Part shown: positions 22,945 to 32,324 of the stretch, piece after piece
Layout: each line of letters starts with the position of its first letter
Numbering within the stretch: position 1 is the stretch's first letter
Made by a program: the position numbers and the translations under genes
NCBI GenBank assembly: GCA_035578905.1
Contig: JAQJVL010002733.1
Location: 19,922-83,921, forward strand
Origin: Stictocephala bisonia
Lineage: Eukaryota > Arthropoda > Insecta > Hemiptera > Membracidae
Direction of reading: 5' to 3'
Length of the DNA stretch: 64,000 nucleotides
The notes under the pieces: model-generated
The model's input: the letters and a program-made list of their open reading frames with translations, nothing else
Told to the model about the DNA's origin: nothing
The model's database searches: none

Positions 22945-23125
22945 CATAAAAACAGAAAAACAAAAAAAAAAAGAAAAACAAAAACAGAAAAACAGGAAAA
23001 CAGGAAAACATAAAAACAGGAAAACAGAAAAACAGTGTTTTTCTGTTTTCCTGTTTTTATGTTTTTCTGTTTTTCTGTTTTTCTGTTTTCCTGTTTTTCT
23101 GTTTTTTTTTTTTTTTTTCTGTTTT
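22945..23125. repeat. Simple-repeat core of the palindrome
   Basis: Units of AAAACAG, AAAACAGG and AAAACAT run up to the centre and their inverse runs out of it. The innermost 23 or so bases on each side are perfectly complementary around a single G at 23035. Further out the two sides differ in unit order and A-run length, so the centre is not an exact mirror. Confidence 0.8.
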
Positions 23126-23189
23126 TATGTTAGTAGATAATATATGGGCGAATCATCCTTACTTTTCTGCCCTCTGGGGGCTTTAAATC

Positions 23190-23251
23190 AACGTGGGTTA
23201 ACCCGGGCTTTAATAACCCACGTTGTGTTAACCTGGGTTAGCTTAACCCAG
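23190..23251. other. Paired stem-loops near the centre, right
   Basis: Mirror of 22823-22884, with both stems intact. Confidence 0.7.
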
Positions 23252-23285
23252 ACTGTAAATAGAGTGAATTTTGGCTAAGAGTACA

Positions 23286-23682
23286 TTTTATATAGTATAA
23301 CGTGGAAATTTGAGGGAAATTTGGCGGGAAATTTGGGAGGGTGGTAGCACTGTGTCCGGCCACCATTTTGGATCCGGTCACGTGGCCGCCGCCATCTTGG
23401 ATCTGGTCATGTGGCCGCCGCCATCAAAATCAAATCAAAATTAATCAAAATCCAATCACAGTCAATCAAAGTCAATCCAAATCAAATCAAAGTCAATCAA
23501 AATCAAATCAAAGTCAATCAAAATCAAGTCAAAGCCCACTAAATATCGATTAAGGTCAATCAAAATCAAATCAAAGCCCACTAAAAATCAATCAAAATCA
23601 AATCAAAGCTCATTAAAAATCAATCAAAATCAATCAAAATCAAATCAAAATCAATCAAAATATCGATTAAGGTCACGTGACC
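23286..23682 (-). promoter_or_regulatory. Right inner control region with TATA box facing the centre
   Basis: Mirror copy. TATATAAAA on the minus strand at 23286-23294 and GGTCACGTGACC at 23671-23682. Confidence 0.5.
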
Positions 23683-25215
23683 TTCCCCCACCCCCGACCT
23701 GCTCATGGGACGAAAACTCCTCATGGGACGTTGGTCAATGCCTGTTTTATTACTACTGTTATGTAGGTAGGTAGATAGGTTGTTCATGTGTGTTGGTGGT
23801 CTATCAAAGGTTTTATATATTGGTTAGGTGGATGATCTATCAGAGTTGTTGTATGTTGAGTAGGTGGGTGGTCAACCAAGAGTCTTATATGTAGAGTTTG
23901 TGTTTGGTCTTTTGTGTGTTGTTTTGAGCACAAACTAAGTTTATAAAGAGTCTATTAGATAATTTTAAAGGTTTTTTAATGTTTAGAAAAACTGATTTAA
24001 CCAGTTTTTTTTCACGGTGAGTATTTAATTCCTCACTACCCTCAAGTAAGCTGAAGGCAAAACTGAAGGGCATTGCCCAATTCCCATGGGACGCGCCCGA
24101 TAGAGGACTGGTATCCCCCACGGGTATTTTAGTGTAATGAGCCCCAACCTCGCTCATTACGGTGGTAGCCAACCAACAAAATGCTACATCCCAGTATTAT
24201 TTAGTTATTGTTTTTTTATAATTTTTTTGTATTTATTTTTGTATTTTTTGGGTCCCTCTGTAAGTAAAGACATCACTTTACTTAGAGAAGCCTTTCAATG
24301 TGACGTACAGACTTACAAAGGGGTTTTTATTTTTTATTTTTTATTTTTTTATTCTGTTTTTTTTTCTTTTTTTTGTAGGTTACTCTCCCTCACACACAGG
24401 ACCTACGGATACTGTCCAGCCATAGAGTGTAACATTCAATCATACACGTACCTTACGAGGGCCCGGACTGCGACTTGAGGTCTTACGGGGATTAGCCCAG
24501 CCCCAAGCTGCAGGACTGCCTCAGGTCTTATGCGTTTTACGGCTGCCTTAGAGAACAGTCGGGCTTTTTTATTGAATTTGGGCCGCCCTCACCTCGATGG
24601 TACGGTATTCTATAGAAATTCACATAGAGCTGGAGATATCCGTTAATAAATTGTAGTTATGTAAACTCACAAAAGTGTCCATATTATAACAGAATTTACT
24701 TTACAGATTGTTTTTTAAAGGTTGACGGTAAAAGAGTTTACTTAAAACTAACTTAACATTACTTACCTGGCGTAGGAGTTACCGTAATTAAGAAGAAGGT
24801 TCGTCCAGTACGAGGTTTTTACATTGCACTACGGTCGTGTTGAGCCCATCAAATGTCGTAAATTGGGTTTCTACGGACATGTTAGTAACCTGTAACAGTG
24901 TGGTACTGCTCAAAGTATTACTCGTAGACTTTGCATGTACATTGAAACTGCTAAAGGACCCGGTTATTTACAAAGTAAAATCTAACCAAATGGATAAGTT
25001 ATGTACAAATCTTCATATATACAAAGAAACTGTCCAATATTACATTTTCAATATGATACTGTGGTAAATATTTTAGAAAGGTTTAACAAAGTTCCGATGT
25101 AGTGGGATCGACGCCATTAGTGCGATAAGGATGGATGTGGTGGGGGGAGGGAGTGGTGGTCAGTCAGAGGTTAACGGTTCTGGAAAGACGTTCTGACAGT
25201 ATGCAATTTTAGTTG
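23683..25215. other. Right inner segment without a recognised gene
   Basis: Mirror of the left inner segment. It differs by 7 bp in a T-rich tract near 24330-24375. Confidence 0.6.
24137..24432 (+). CDS. Candidate small spliced membrane protein, right copy
   Basis: This is the mirror of the left candidate. Exon 1 is 24137-24259, the intron 24260-24378 (119 bp, GTAAGTA donor, TTGTAG acceptor) and exon 2 24379-24432. The unspliced frame stays open for 113 residues here but is cut short in the left arm. Function is unknown. The alternative is non-coding T-rich DNA with chance splice signals. Confidence 0.25.
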
Positions 25216-25219
25216 TTCT

Positions 25220-25225
25220 TTTATT
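25220..25225 (-). terminator. Polyadenylation signal, right polymerase
   Basis: AATAAA on the minus strand, mirror of 20842-20847. Confidence 0.65.
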
Positions 25226-25250
25226 AATTTTTATGTTTGAAGTGTATAGA

Positions 25251-28200
25251 TTATTGTTTTTCTGTTTCAAAGTTTATGTTTGAGTTATGGGTGAGTTTTA
25301 GTTTTTTATTAATGAAATCATGATCGTGTTCTAAAGTTCGTTTTTTACTAATTAAATGGTGTCCATATGCTAGTGTATCAATGCCGTTTTCCAAAATGTA
25401 TCTTTTATCGTCAAAGGGGGAAAGTGATAATTTTGAAATATTTTGTGTGTAAATGTTATGTTTTTCACTACGGATGTTTAAAGCGGATGTAGTTTTTAAC
25501 GAATGATTTAAAAGACAATCTTTGTACATTTCATGTTTTAATTGTTTCTTTATTGCGACTCGGGGGACGCCTTTGGCTACCTTCTTTTCCTCCAGATCAT
25601 AATTTAAAACAGAGTAGCATTTTGCTCTCAAGCCAATTATTTCTTTAGCAGGTTTTGAATTTAGTTCGTCTTTGAATTTTCCTAACGCTTTTTTATTTAA
25701 ATTACTATAACATGGGTGGCTAGGTGGATAGTCAGACGTATCGAAAAGGTGTAGTTCGTTTTTTATATCTGCGTAGACGTCGGGGGTGTATACGTTGTAG
25801 AATAGTGAGTCTGTGTCAGTCATACAAAGTTTTATGTTTTTCCCATACTTTGCAATTGCCCAGTTGTAGTGAAAGTTGTACATTATTAATTTTGAAATTT
25901 CCAATACTGTAAATCCAACATAAATGGGTCTGTTTAAAAAGATCGTTTGTTTTTTCAAAGCCAATCCCGCGATATCTTTATTGTATGCGAAAAATGTTTT
26001 AAGTCTGGGACTAGCTGTCCATTTAACCAATTGTTTTTCGTTATTTACTAGTTTAAAATCAATGCGCGACCTAACATTTTCCAATGATTTCCCGTACGTA
26101 GCGTTGTTCATTAATTTAAAAAAATCTTTTTCGAAATTATTTTTAGCTTCTTTTCTTTTTTCTGTATTGAACTTGATAAATGGGGCTAGCCAGGCAGACT
26201 GTTTAAAGCTAAGAACTCTGTGGATTTTAGTCAGTACAAGTCCCAGTTGAAGGTATAGTTTTAGAGTCCTGTAGTGTACAACGTATTTTGTTTTGTCACA
26301 TAGAGTAGTTAGTAGTTTTTCGGTCTTGGCGGGTTTATAGTTTAGTTCGTCAAGTAGGTCCTTACAGTATGGGGAGAGCATATCGTCTGTCACTACTTTT
26401 CGTTCAGGGGCCAGTGGAAAGTCAGAATGTAAGTCATGTAGGTGGTCAGGGTAGTGTAAGTCAACTTCTAAAATGTAACCGGTGTCGGAGTCGTCGGGTA
26501 CTTTTGTAAAGTCAATTTCTTGTGGGTCGATCCATTTAAAATCAGACTCTGGGAGTCTATCGGACATACTGGTTCCGTACAAGTTGTTACAGTCTAGGTA
26601 AAGTAAGTAATTAGTCGGTTTTGTGTTGTCAAAGTTGGGTAGGTAGGGGTTGTTAGCCTGGGCGTGCCGATTGGGTATCATGGAGACACCGCCCCGGATC
26701 CCAGACTCAACGAAGAGGTGGTGGTCAATGTCTGTAAGTAGTTCGAGTTTTACGTCTGTCATTTTTAGCATGGAATTCCATGCCAGTCCGGGGGCAGAGT
26801 AGACGTTACACGGGTCAATACCGTAGTAAGTCATACTGGTCGTCCTAAAGTTTTCAAAGACGTCGGCAAGTAATAGTACGTCAGTCAATAAGTACAAGTC
26901 ATGGTACTGTTTCAAGGTTGTCATACCAAAGGCGGTCCATACAGTTTGTGCGTGTATGTAGTCTTCATCGGTGATTGGTGTTTGTGTAAGGTCATTGTAG
27001 AACGCCTCCTTGGGAGGAAGTTCAGTATCGTTGAATTTAGATTCGTCTGTCATGTAAGAGTAGGGAAAGACACCTTTGCGTAGAAGTAGTTCAGTATTGG
27101 TCATACACTGCCCTAAAATTTGGAATTTTGATGCCCCGTCAGAAACTAAGTTGGACACGAGTGTGTCCAAAGAGGCGTTAAGGAATTGGAGTGAGTCCAA
27201 AAATCGTAAAGATTCAAGGGTGACTGAAATGTACCGTTCGCTAGTAGTAGCGATACATGACAGTTTTTCTTTTTTGAATTTACCTAACCCTTGGATCAAG
27301 TGGTGGCAGTCATAACCTCTGAGGTTATGGAAAAAGACTGGGATATGATCGGGAACTTTATAATTTAGATTGCAAGAATTGTGGGCGGGTCCCAAGAACT
27401 CGCCCGTTAAGTGGTTATGGTTGGCCACTTTGTCACCGTCTAAAGGTTTTTTACAAAGGTGGCAGGTGGTAGCATTTTTGAAAACAATTTTGTCTTGTGG
27501 AGACATATTAATCGGAATGTTCTTTTTAATAATGGGTAAGAGTTCCTCAGACTCCTCAATCAAAGACTTTAGAAAAGTATCAACAACATCGGGGCCACTA
27601 TAGACTTTAGGTTGTTTTATTGGTTTGCCATTACTGTCAATGATTACATAGCAAAATCCAGAGGGGACGTGATGGGCAGTGTTTGTAGTATGTGAAGTAG
27701 ATGGATCATTCAGTGCTGTGTCGATTGGAACAACGAAGGACTCGAAGTCACAGTAAATGGTGAAGGGGACTTTATGAGTAAGTGTATAGTTTGTAAAGGA
27801 CATGTATTTTTCGTCATCAGTCGGTAGTCTGGTCTTTTGTGCACCGTGTGGTGAACACAAAGGTAAGTGGTTAGTAAGTAAGTCTTGGCTAGAAAATCTG
27901 TGTAGGCAGTAGTCACAGTAGAACCTAACACCGTTGTGTTTAGTCAAGTGGGTTAAAAGTCGGGACAAGTTGGTAATTAGGCAGTAGTGAGTGGTCGTGT
28001 CAGTAGTCAACAGTAACAGGTTGATGTGGTGAGCTCTAAATTTTTCTTTGGTTATTCTTAGGGGGTAAATTTCGTCGTTTTCAAATCCAAAGACATTTAC
28101 AGATAAAGCAGGGTTCAATTTTTCAAATTTATCTAAATCGGTAATTTTGACAGGATAGCTAATCCCAGACATGTTTATATTATGTTCCAAGGATTTATAA

Positions 28201-28733
28201 TACCTTACTCGTCTATTTCGGTCAGGGTACAATTGGGCAAGTACAGAGTATAGGAAACATTTTTGATCGTCGTTCTTAATATTTACAATTCCCTTAGTAG
28301 GGTGAGAAATGTTTTTCGGGGTGGGTATGAAAGAAGAGGCGTAGAGAGGTTGAAATTTTACAATAAACAAATCGAGTCGTAAAACATTTTCTATTACCCA
28401 CCCACTACCTTGACTTACCCACTTAGCCACGCTTTCTAAAATTTTGTCTGTAGCTTCAGAGTATTGTACATCTAGAGAATCGGAAGGTAGCAAAGGACGG
28501 GTTTTACCGTGAAAGAATGGTGTTGTTGTGATTTCTTCGTTGTTAACAATTTTGGAAAATTTAATTTGTACCGCAAGGTACCATTTAACTCCCCCGAGCC
28601 TGTTTAGGTGGTTATTTATTTCGGAAATAATTTTATTTTTATGTTCCGTCAGAACGGTAAGAAGGTCGGAACCGTAAGTACTAAACCGACGGGAAATGGT
28701 TACAAGGTTGCGGTTTATGGCGTAGGATTCCAT
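25251..28733 (-). CDS. Family B DNA polymerase, Maverick/Polinton type, right copy
   Basis: This is the inverted twin of the left polymerase, the same length (1160 residues) and with the same exonuclease, HNH-like, zinc-finger and polymerase motifs. The one protein difference noticed is residue 27, Val here and Phe on the left. The upstream frame stays open for 27 more codons to a TTG at 28814 because a T replaces an A that makes TAA in the left arm. That extension has no ATG and is not conserved, so the start is placed at the ATG at 28733. Seven promoter-like 213-bp units lie upstream, against three on the left, so expression of the two copies may differ. Both copies converge on the palindrome centre. 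Whether this copy or the left one is expressed cannot be read from sequence. Confidence 0.93.
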   Translation of the reverse strand: MESYAINRNLVTISRRFSTYGSDLLTVLTEHKNKIISEINNHLNRLGGVKWYLAVQIKFSKIVNNEEITTTPFFHGKTRPLLPSDSLDVQYSEATDKILESVAKWVSQGSGWVIENVLRLDLFIVKFQPLYASSFIPTPKNISHPTKGIVNIKNDDQKCFLYSVLAQLYPDRNRRVRYYKSLEHNINMSGISYPVKITDLDKFEKLNPALSVNVFGFENDEIYPLRITKEKFRAHHINLLLLTTDTTTHYCLITNLSRLLTHLTKHNGVRFYCDYCLHRFSSQDLLTNHLPLCSPHGAQKTRLPTDDEKYMSFTNYTLTHKVPFTIYCDFESFVVPIDTALNDPSTSHTTNTAHHVPSGFCYVIIDSNGKPIKQPKVYSGPDVVDTFLKSLIEESEELLPIIKKNIPINMSPQDKIVFKNATTCHLCKKPLDGDKVANHNHLTGEFLGPAHNSCNLNYKVPDHIPVFFHNLRGYDCHHLIQGLGKFKKEKLSCIATTSERYISVTLESLRFLDSLQFLNASLDTLVSNLVSDGASKFQILGQCMTNTELLLRKGVFPYSYMTDESKFNDTELPPKEAFYNDLTQTPITDEDYIHAQTVWTAFGMTTLKQYHDLYLLTDVLLLADVFENFRTTSMTYYGIDPCNVYSAPGLAWNSMLKMTDVKLELLTDIDHHLFVESGIRGGVSMIPNRHAQANNPYLPNFDNTKPTNYLLYLDCNNLYGTSMSDRLPESDFKWIDPQEIDFTKVPDDSDTGYILEVDLHYPDHLHDLHSDFPLAPERKVVTDDMLSPYCKDLLDELNYKPAKTEKLLTTLCDKTKYVVHYRTLKLYLQLGLVLTKIHRVLSFKQSAWLAPFIKFNTEKRKEAKNNFEKDFFKLMNNATYGKSLENVRSRIDFKLVNNEKQLVKWTASPRLKTFFAYNKDIAGLALKKQTIFLNRPIYVGFTVLEISKLIMYNFHYNWAIAKYGKNIKLCMTDTDSLFYNVYTPDVYADIKNELHLFDTSDYPPSHPCYSNLNKKALGKFKDELNSKPAKEIIGLRAKCYSVLNYDLEEKKVAKGVPRVAIKKQLKHEMYKDCLLNHSLKTTSALNIRSEKHNIYTQNISKLSLSPFDDKRYILENGIDTLAYGHHLISKKRTLEHDHDFINKKLKLTHNSNINFETEKQ

Positions 28734-28866
28734 CTTTGATAATATTGAAACAAAATTAAATGATATTAATAGTAATTCAAATCGAATTAAAAGCTCAAAA
28801 GCAAGGGTATTCAAACTTTAGTCAATCAAACGTAAGGACTAATTATACTGTATACGGGACTTACTC

Positions 28867-30497
28867 TTGGTATATCACTTTCGAAATACCGTACAGAGAA
28901 CGGTGTCCAAAATATAATAATGAGTTAAAGTATTACTGATATCGAGTGGGAGCAAAGTGAAGGTACGTCTGATCGGCGCGAGCGCAAGAGCAGAAGTGAG
29001 AAAGATTTATTGTGTTGGTCGGTTAAATAGGGGTGGTAGCCAATCGGGACGTAGCGATTGGATATCGATTGGATAGCGATTGGTATATCACTTTCGAAAT
29101 ACCGTACAGAGAACGGTGTCCAAAATATAATAATGAGTTAAAGTATTACTGATATCGAGTGGGAGCAAAGTGAAGGTACGTCTGATCGGCGCGAGCGCAA
29201 GAGCAGAAGTGAGAAAGATTTATTGTGTTGGTCGGTTAAATAGGGGTGGTAGCCAATCGGGACGTAGCGATTGGATATCGATTGGATAGCGATTGGTATA
29301 TCACTTTCGAAATACCGTACAGAGAACGGTGTCCAAAATATAATAATGAGTTAAAGTATTACTGATATCGAGTGGGAGCAAAGTGAAGGTACGTCTGATC
29401 GGCGCGAGCGCAAGAGCAGAAGTGAGAAAGATTTATTGTGTTGGTCGGTTAAATAGGGGTGGTAGCCAATCGGGACGTAGCGATTGGATATCGATTGGAT
29501 AGCGATTGGTATATCACTTTCGAAATACCGTACAGAGAACGGTGTTCAAAATATAATAATGAGTTAAAGTATTACTGATATCGAGTGGGAGCAAAGTGAA
29601 GGTACGTCTGATCGGCGCGAGCGCAAGAGCAGAAGTGAGAAAGATTTATTGTGTTGGTCGGTTAAATAGGGGTGGTAGCCAATCGGGACGTAGCGATTGG
29701 ATATCGATTGGATAGCGATTGGTATATCACTTTCGAAATACCGTACAGAGAACGGTGTCCAAAATATAATAATGAGTTAAAGTATTACTGATATCGAGTG
29801 GGAGCAAAGTGAAGGTACGTCTGATCGGCGCGAGCGCAAGAGCAGAAGTGAGAAAGATTTATTGTGTTGGTCGGTTAAATAGGGGTGGTAGCCAATCGGG
29901 ACGTAGCGATTGGATATCGATTGGATAGCGATTGGTATATCACTTTCGAAATACCGTACAGAGAACGGTGTCCAAAATATAATAATGAGTTAAAGTATTA
30001 CTGATATCGAGTGGGAGCAAAGTGAAGGTACGTCTGATCGGCGCGAGCGCAAGAGCAGAAGTGAGAAAGATTTATTGTGTTGGTCGGTTAAATAGGGGTG
30101 GTAGCCAATCGGGACGTAGCGATTGGATATCGATTGGATAGCGATTGGTATATCACTTTCGAAATACCGTACAGAGAACGGTGTTCAAAATATAATAATG
30201 AGTTAAAGTATTACTGATATCGAGTGGGAGCAAAGTGAAGGTACGTCTGATCGGCGCGAGCGCAAGAGCAGAAGTGAGAAAGATTTATTGTGTTGGTCGG
30301 TTAAATAGGGGTGGTAGCCAATCGGGACGTAGCGATTGGATATCGATTGGATAGCGATTGGTATATCACTTTCGAAATACCGTACAGAGAACGGTGTCCA
30401 AAATATATTAATGAGTTTAAGTATTACTGATATCGAGTGGGAGCAAAGTGAAGGTACGTCTGATCGGCGCGAGCACAAGAGCAGAAGTGAGAAAGAT
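28867..30497 (-). promoter_or_regulatory. Right array of 213-bp promoter-like units
   Basis: Seven full units plus the 140-bp partial unit, reading toward the right polymerase gene. A C-to-T variant (GGTGTTC in place of GGTGTCC) occurs near 29544 and 30183, 639 bp (three units) apart, suggesting duplication of a three-unit block. The outermost copy has several private differences. Confidence 0.6.
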
Positions 30498-30598
30498 TAC
30501 GTGTGAGGGAGGCAACCAATCAGAGCGTAGCATTTGGGTGCGCGCCAGACCAGTAGCCGACAGGTGAAGAGCGTACGAAGGTAGCCGACAGTCGCTGG

Positions 30599-30815
30599 AA
30601 ACCCCCGAAGGTATTCTCCGAAACGATCAATAACGCTTGGATCCGGCAGGTGGCTTCCCCACTCTCCGAAACGATCAATAACGCTTGGATCCGGCAGGTG
30701 GCCGCCGCCGTCTTGGGTCCGACAGGTGGCTGCCGCCATCAAAATCAATCAATAACGTTTGGATCCGGCAGGTGGCCGCTCTCGACCAATCAGAGCTCGG
30801 GGTGGTCACGTGACC
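30599..30815 (-). promoter_or_regulatory. Right outer E-box/GGCGGC module
   Basis: Mirror of 16104-16320, with GGTCACGTGACC at 30804-30815. Confidence 0.5.
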
Positions 30816-31034
30816 CGAAGATAGCCGAACGTGGTCGTCATCTAGGGTCCAAAAGCCGAAGATAGCCGAACGTGGTCGTCGTCTAGGGTCCAAAAGCCGA
30901 AGATAGCCGAACGTGGTCGTCGTCTAGGGTCCAAAAGCCGAAGATAGCCGAACGTGGTCGTTGTCTAGGGTCCAAAAACCGAAGATAGCCGAACGTGGTC
31001 GTCGTCTAGGGTCCAAAAGCCGAAGATAGCCGAA
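30814..31034 (-). repeat. Right subterminal 41-bp array
   Basis: Mirror copy of 15885-16105 with the same unit number and at least one base difference (CAACG in place of CGACG in one unit). Confidence 0.85.
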
Positions 31035-31086
31035 GATACCCGAAGATGCCCGAACTTGAGTCTAAAACTCTCCTTTTTTATCTACT

Positions 31087-31092
31087 GCTATT
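31087..31092. repeat. Right 6-bp target site duplication
   Basis: GCTATT directly after the ACT end, identical to 15827-15832. Confidence 0.85.
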
Positions 31093-31195
31093 AATACATG
31101 GCTCTTTCTAAGGAACAGTAAACCTTGTACTACACTTGTTCACTTTACTGATAACAATTATTCACGCCTTATATTCACCCACATATCCTCGTAAT
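31087..31195 (+). repeat. SINE-like repeat S1, right half (interrupted)
   Basis: GCTATTAATACATGGCTCTTTCTAAG continues the S1 copy cut at 15832, through the CCTTATATTCACCCA-like end block. Confidence 0.65.
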
Positions 31196-31199
31196 GAAC

Positions 31200-31840
31200 A
31201 CTGAAAATGCTTGATGACACAATTGGCAAACGCAATTAACAATGGAACCATTGGTGCAAAAATATAAAAAACAACATTTATCTTTTTTCAGGTTATTTTT
31301 ATTATTAGTATAAAGATCCAAACTGGTGTTTTCTTCTATCTTTAAGAAGAATAAAGTTCTGCAACAGTATTGCAATTCTTTTTTAATGTAACATTTTGAG
31401 AGTAATTTTTTTTACCCACTGGCCCACCACCATGTTGAACTCTCAAGTGTCCAAAACATGCCTCCAGTCCCAAACATGCAACACTTGAGAAATGGGGGTT
31501 TACTGGCTAAGTGTGAGTTTAGTAACACAGTAAATTATCATAAACTGCTTTCAGCATCCTTAGAAACCGGCCAATATTGGTGTCGAAAAAAAATCTAGGT
31601 GGTGAAGCATATTTGTAATGTTAGAACATCTGACCACAGGATCACACACACCAAAGTATGAGCAAACAAATGGATCTCTTGAATGAATAGAAAAGTGTAC
31701 TCTGGAACACTTAGACCAATAGTCTCAACTGAACCAGCCTGGCCATGAAATACTCTGTAAAAGAATTGCATGTCGATGAGCTAAAAATGTTGATAAATTG
31801 AGTTCTGCACGAATTACCACTTCGCCAATCTCCGGAAACT
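31200..31840. other. Gene-free stretch with a dispersed-repeat fragment
   Basis: The part at about 31431-31560 (GTTGAACTCTCAAGTGTCCA, then CTGGCTAAGTGTGAGTTTA) matches 56613-56635 and 57045-57110. There the two halves lie about 410 bp apart, so one copy seems to carry an insertion. Confidence 0.5.
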
Positions 31841-31991
31841 TCCACTCCATCCATGAGCGGAATTTCCTCTAAACGGCCTCGACGTCTGCATTTGTTTACA
31901 CCCGGTCCCTATTCCATATAACAGTGGCATACTCAAGGTGACTAGGGACCAAGGACTTGTACAGTGTTAAATAAACGTGCTTATCATTGAC
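31840..31991 (-). pseudogene. LINE reverse transcriptase remnant
   Basis: On the minus strand one frame reads LTLYKSLVPSHLEYATVIWN, the hallmark segment near the C-terminal end of non-LTR (Jockey/CR1-like) reverse transcriptases. A VEAV-stop-RKF block follows, where intact proteins have the conserved VQRKF-type motif. Two in-frame stops lie in about 50 codons, so it is dead. Only this scrap is recognisable, and the flanking sequence toward 31560 may be further decayed element. The clade cannot be settled from so little. Confidence 0.75.
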
Positions 31992-31994
31992 GTA

Positions 31995-32324
31995 CCTGGC
32001 AATCCACATGTTTCGTCATACTGCATAATAATTAAATCCAAGAAAAAAGAAAAATCCTAAGATATTTGTACATTGTGTTATAATTCATAATTTTACATAA
32101 TGAGTAAGAGAAATAGATACGGTAACATGTGGTCCCTTATTTATTATTTGGGTATTTGTTTTTTAGGCATAAGCATTTTTATATAAGCAGAGAACAGAAA
32201 ATGACAATTTCGACAAGTGTGATGGTCAAGTGAGCAGATAAAACCTTAAGCATTGTCACCAATAATAATACCATGTAAAACTATCATAATTAACCATGTA
32301 TTTATGTATATAACTAACCATTCT
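31995..32324. other. Gene-free AT-rich stretch
   Basis: Nothing recognisable between the LINE scrap and the minisatellite. Confidence 0.5.

Larger units (their letters stand above)
15833..23034 (+). repeat. Left arm of the palindrome
   Basis: A 7202-bp arm, the inverse of 23036-31086. Mirror coordinates sum to 46067 across the polymerase genes and to 46919 outside the promoter arrays. The difference of 852 equals exactly four 213-bp units. The only other length differences found are in homopolymer or simple-repeat tracts near 21.7 kb and the centre. Confidence 0.9.
15833..31086. mobile_element. Palindromic polymerase-only Maverick/Polinton derivative
   Basis: This 15,254-bp element begins AGTAGATAAAA and ends in its inverse. 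It has 6-bp GCTATT duplications on both sides and encodes a family B polymerase. All three traits are typical of Mavericks/Polintons. Those elements usually have terminal repeats of a few hundred to about a thousand bases around some ten genes. Here the inverted repeats meet in the middle, so the element is a head-to-head palindrome of about 7.2-kb (left) and 8.05-kb (right) arms. The integrase, packaging ATPase, protease and capsid genes are absent, so mobility must have depended on a helper. Flanking S1 sequence rejoins cleanly across the insertion, so the palindrome behaves as one integrated unit. Confidence 0.85.
23036..31086 (-). repeat. Right arm of the palindrome
   Basis: An 8051-bp inverted copy of the left arm. 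It is longer because its promoter-like array has seven rather than three full units. Base differences from the left arm include one polymerase codon and one leader base. Confidence 0.9.

Noticed and set aside
28734..28814. 27-codon N-terminal extension of the right polymerase
   Set aside because: It starts at TTG, lacks an ATG, and the left arm has an in-frame TAA at the matching place.
15833..31086. Palindrome as a pure assembly artefact
   Set aside because: The arms differ in array copy number, in a polymerase codon, in a leader base and in homopolymer lengths, and the outer ends have a true target duplication. Read-level confirmation is still the decisive test.
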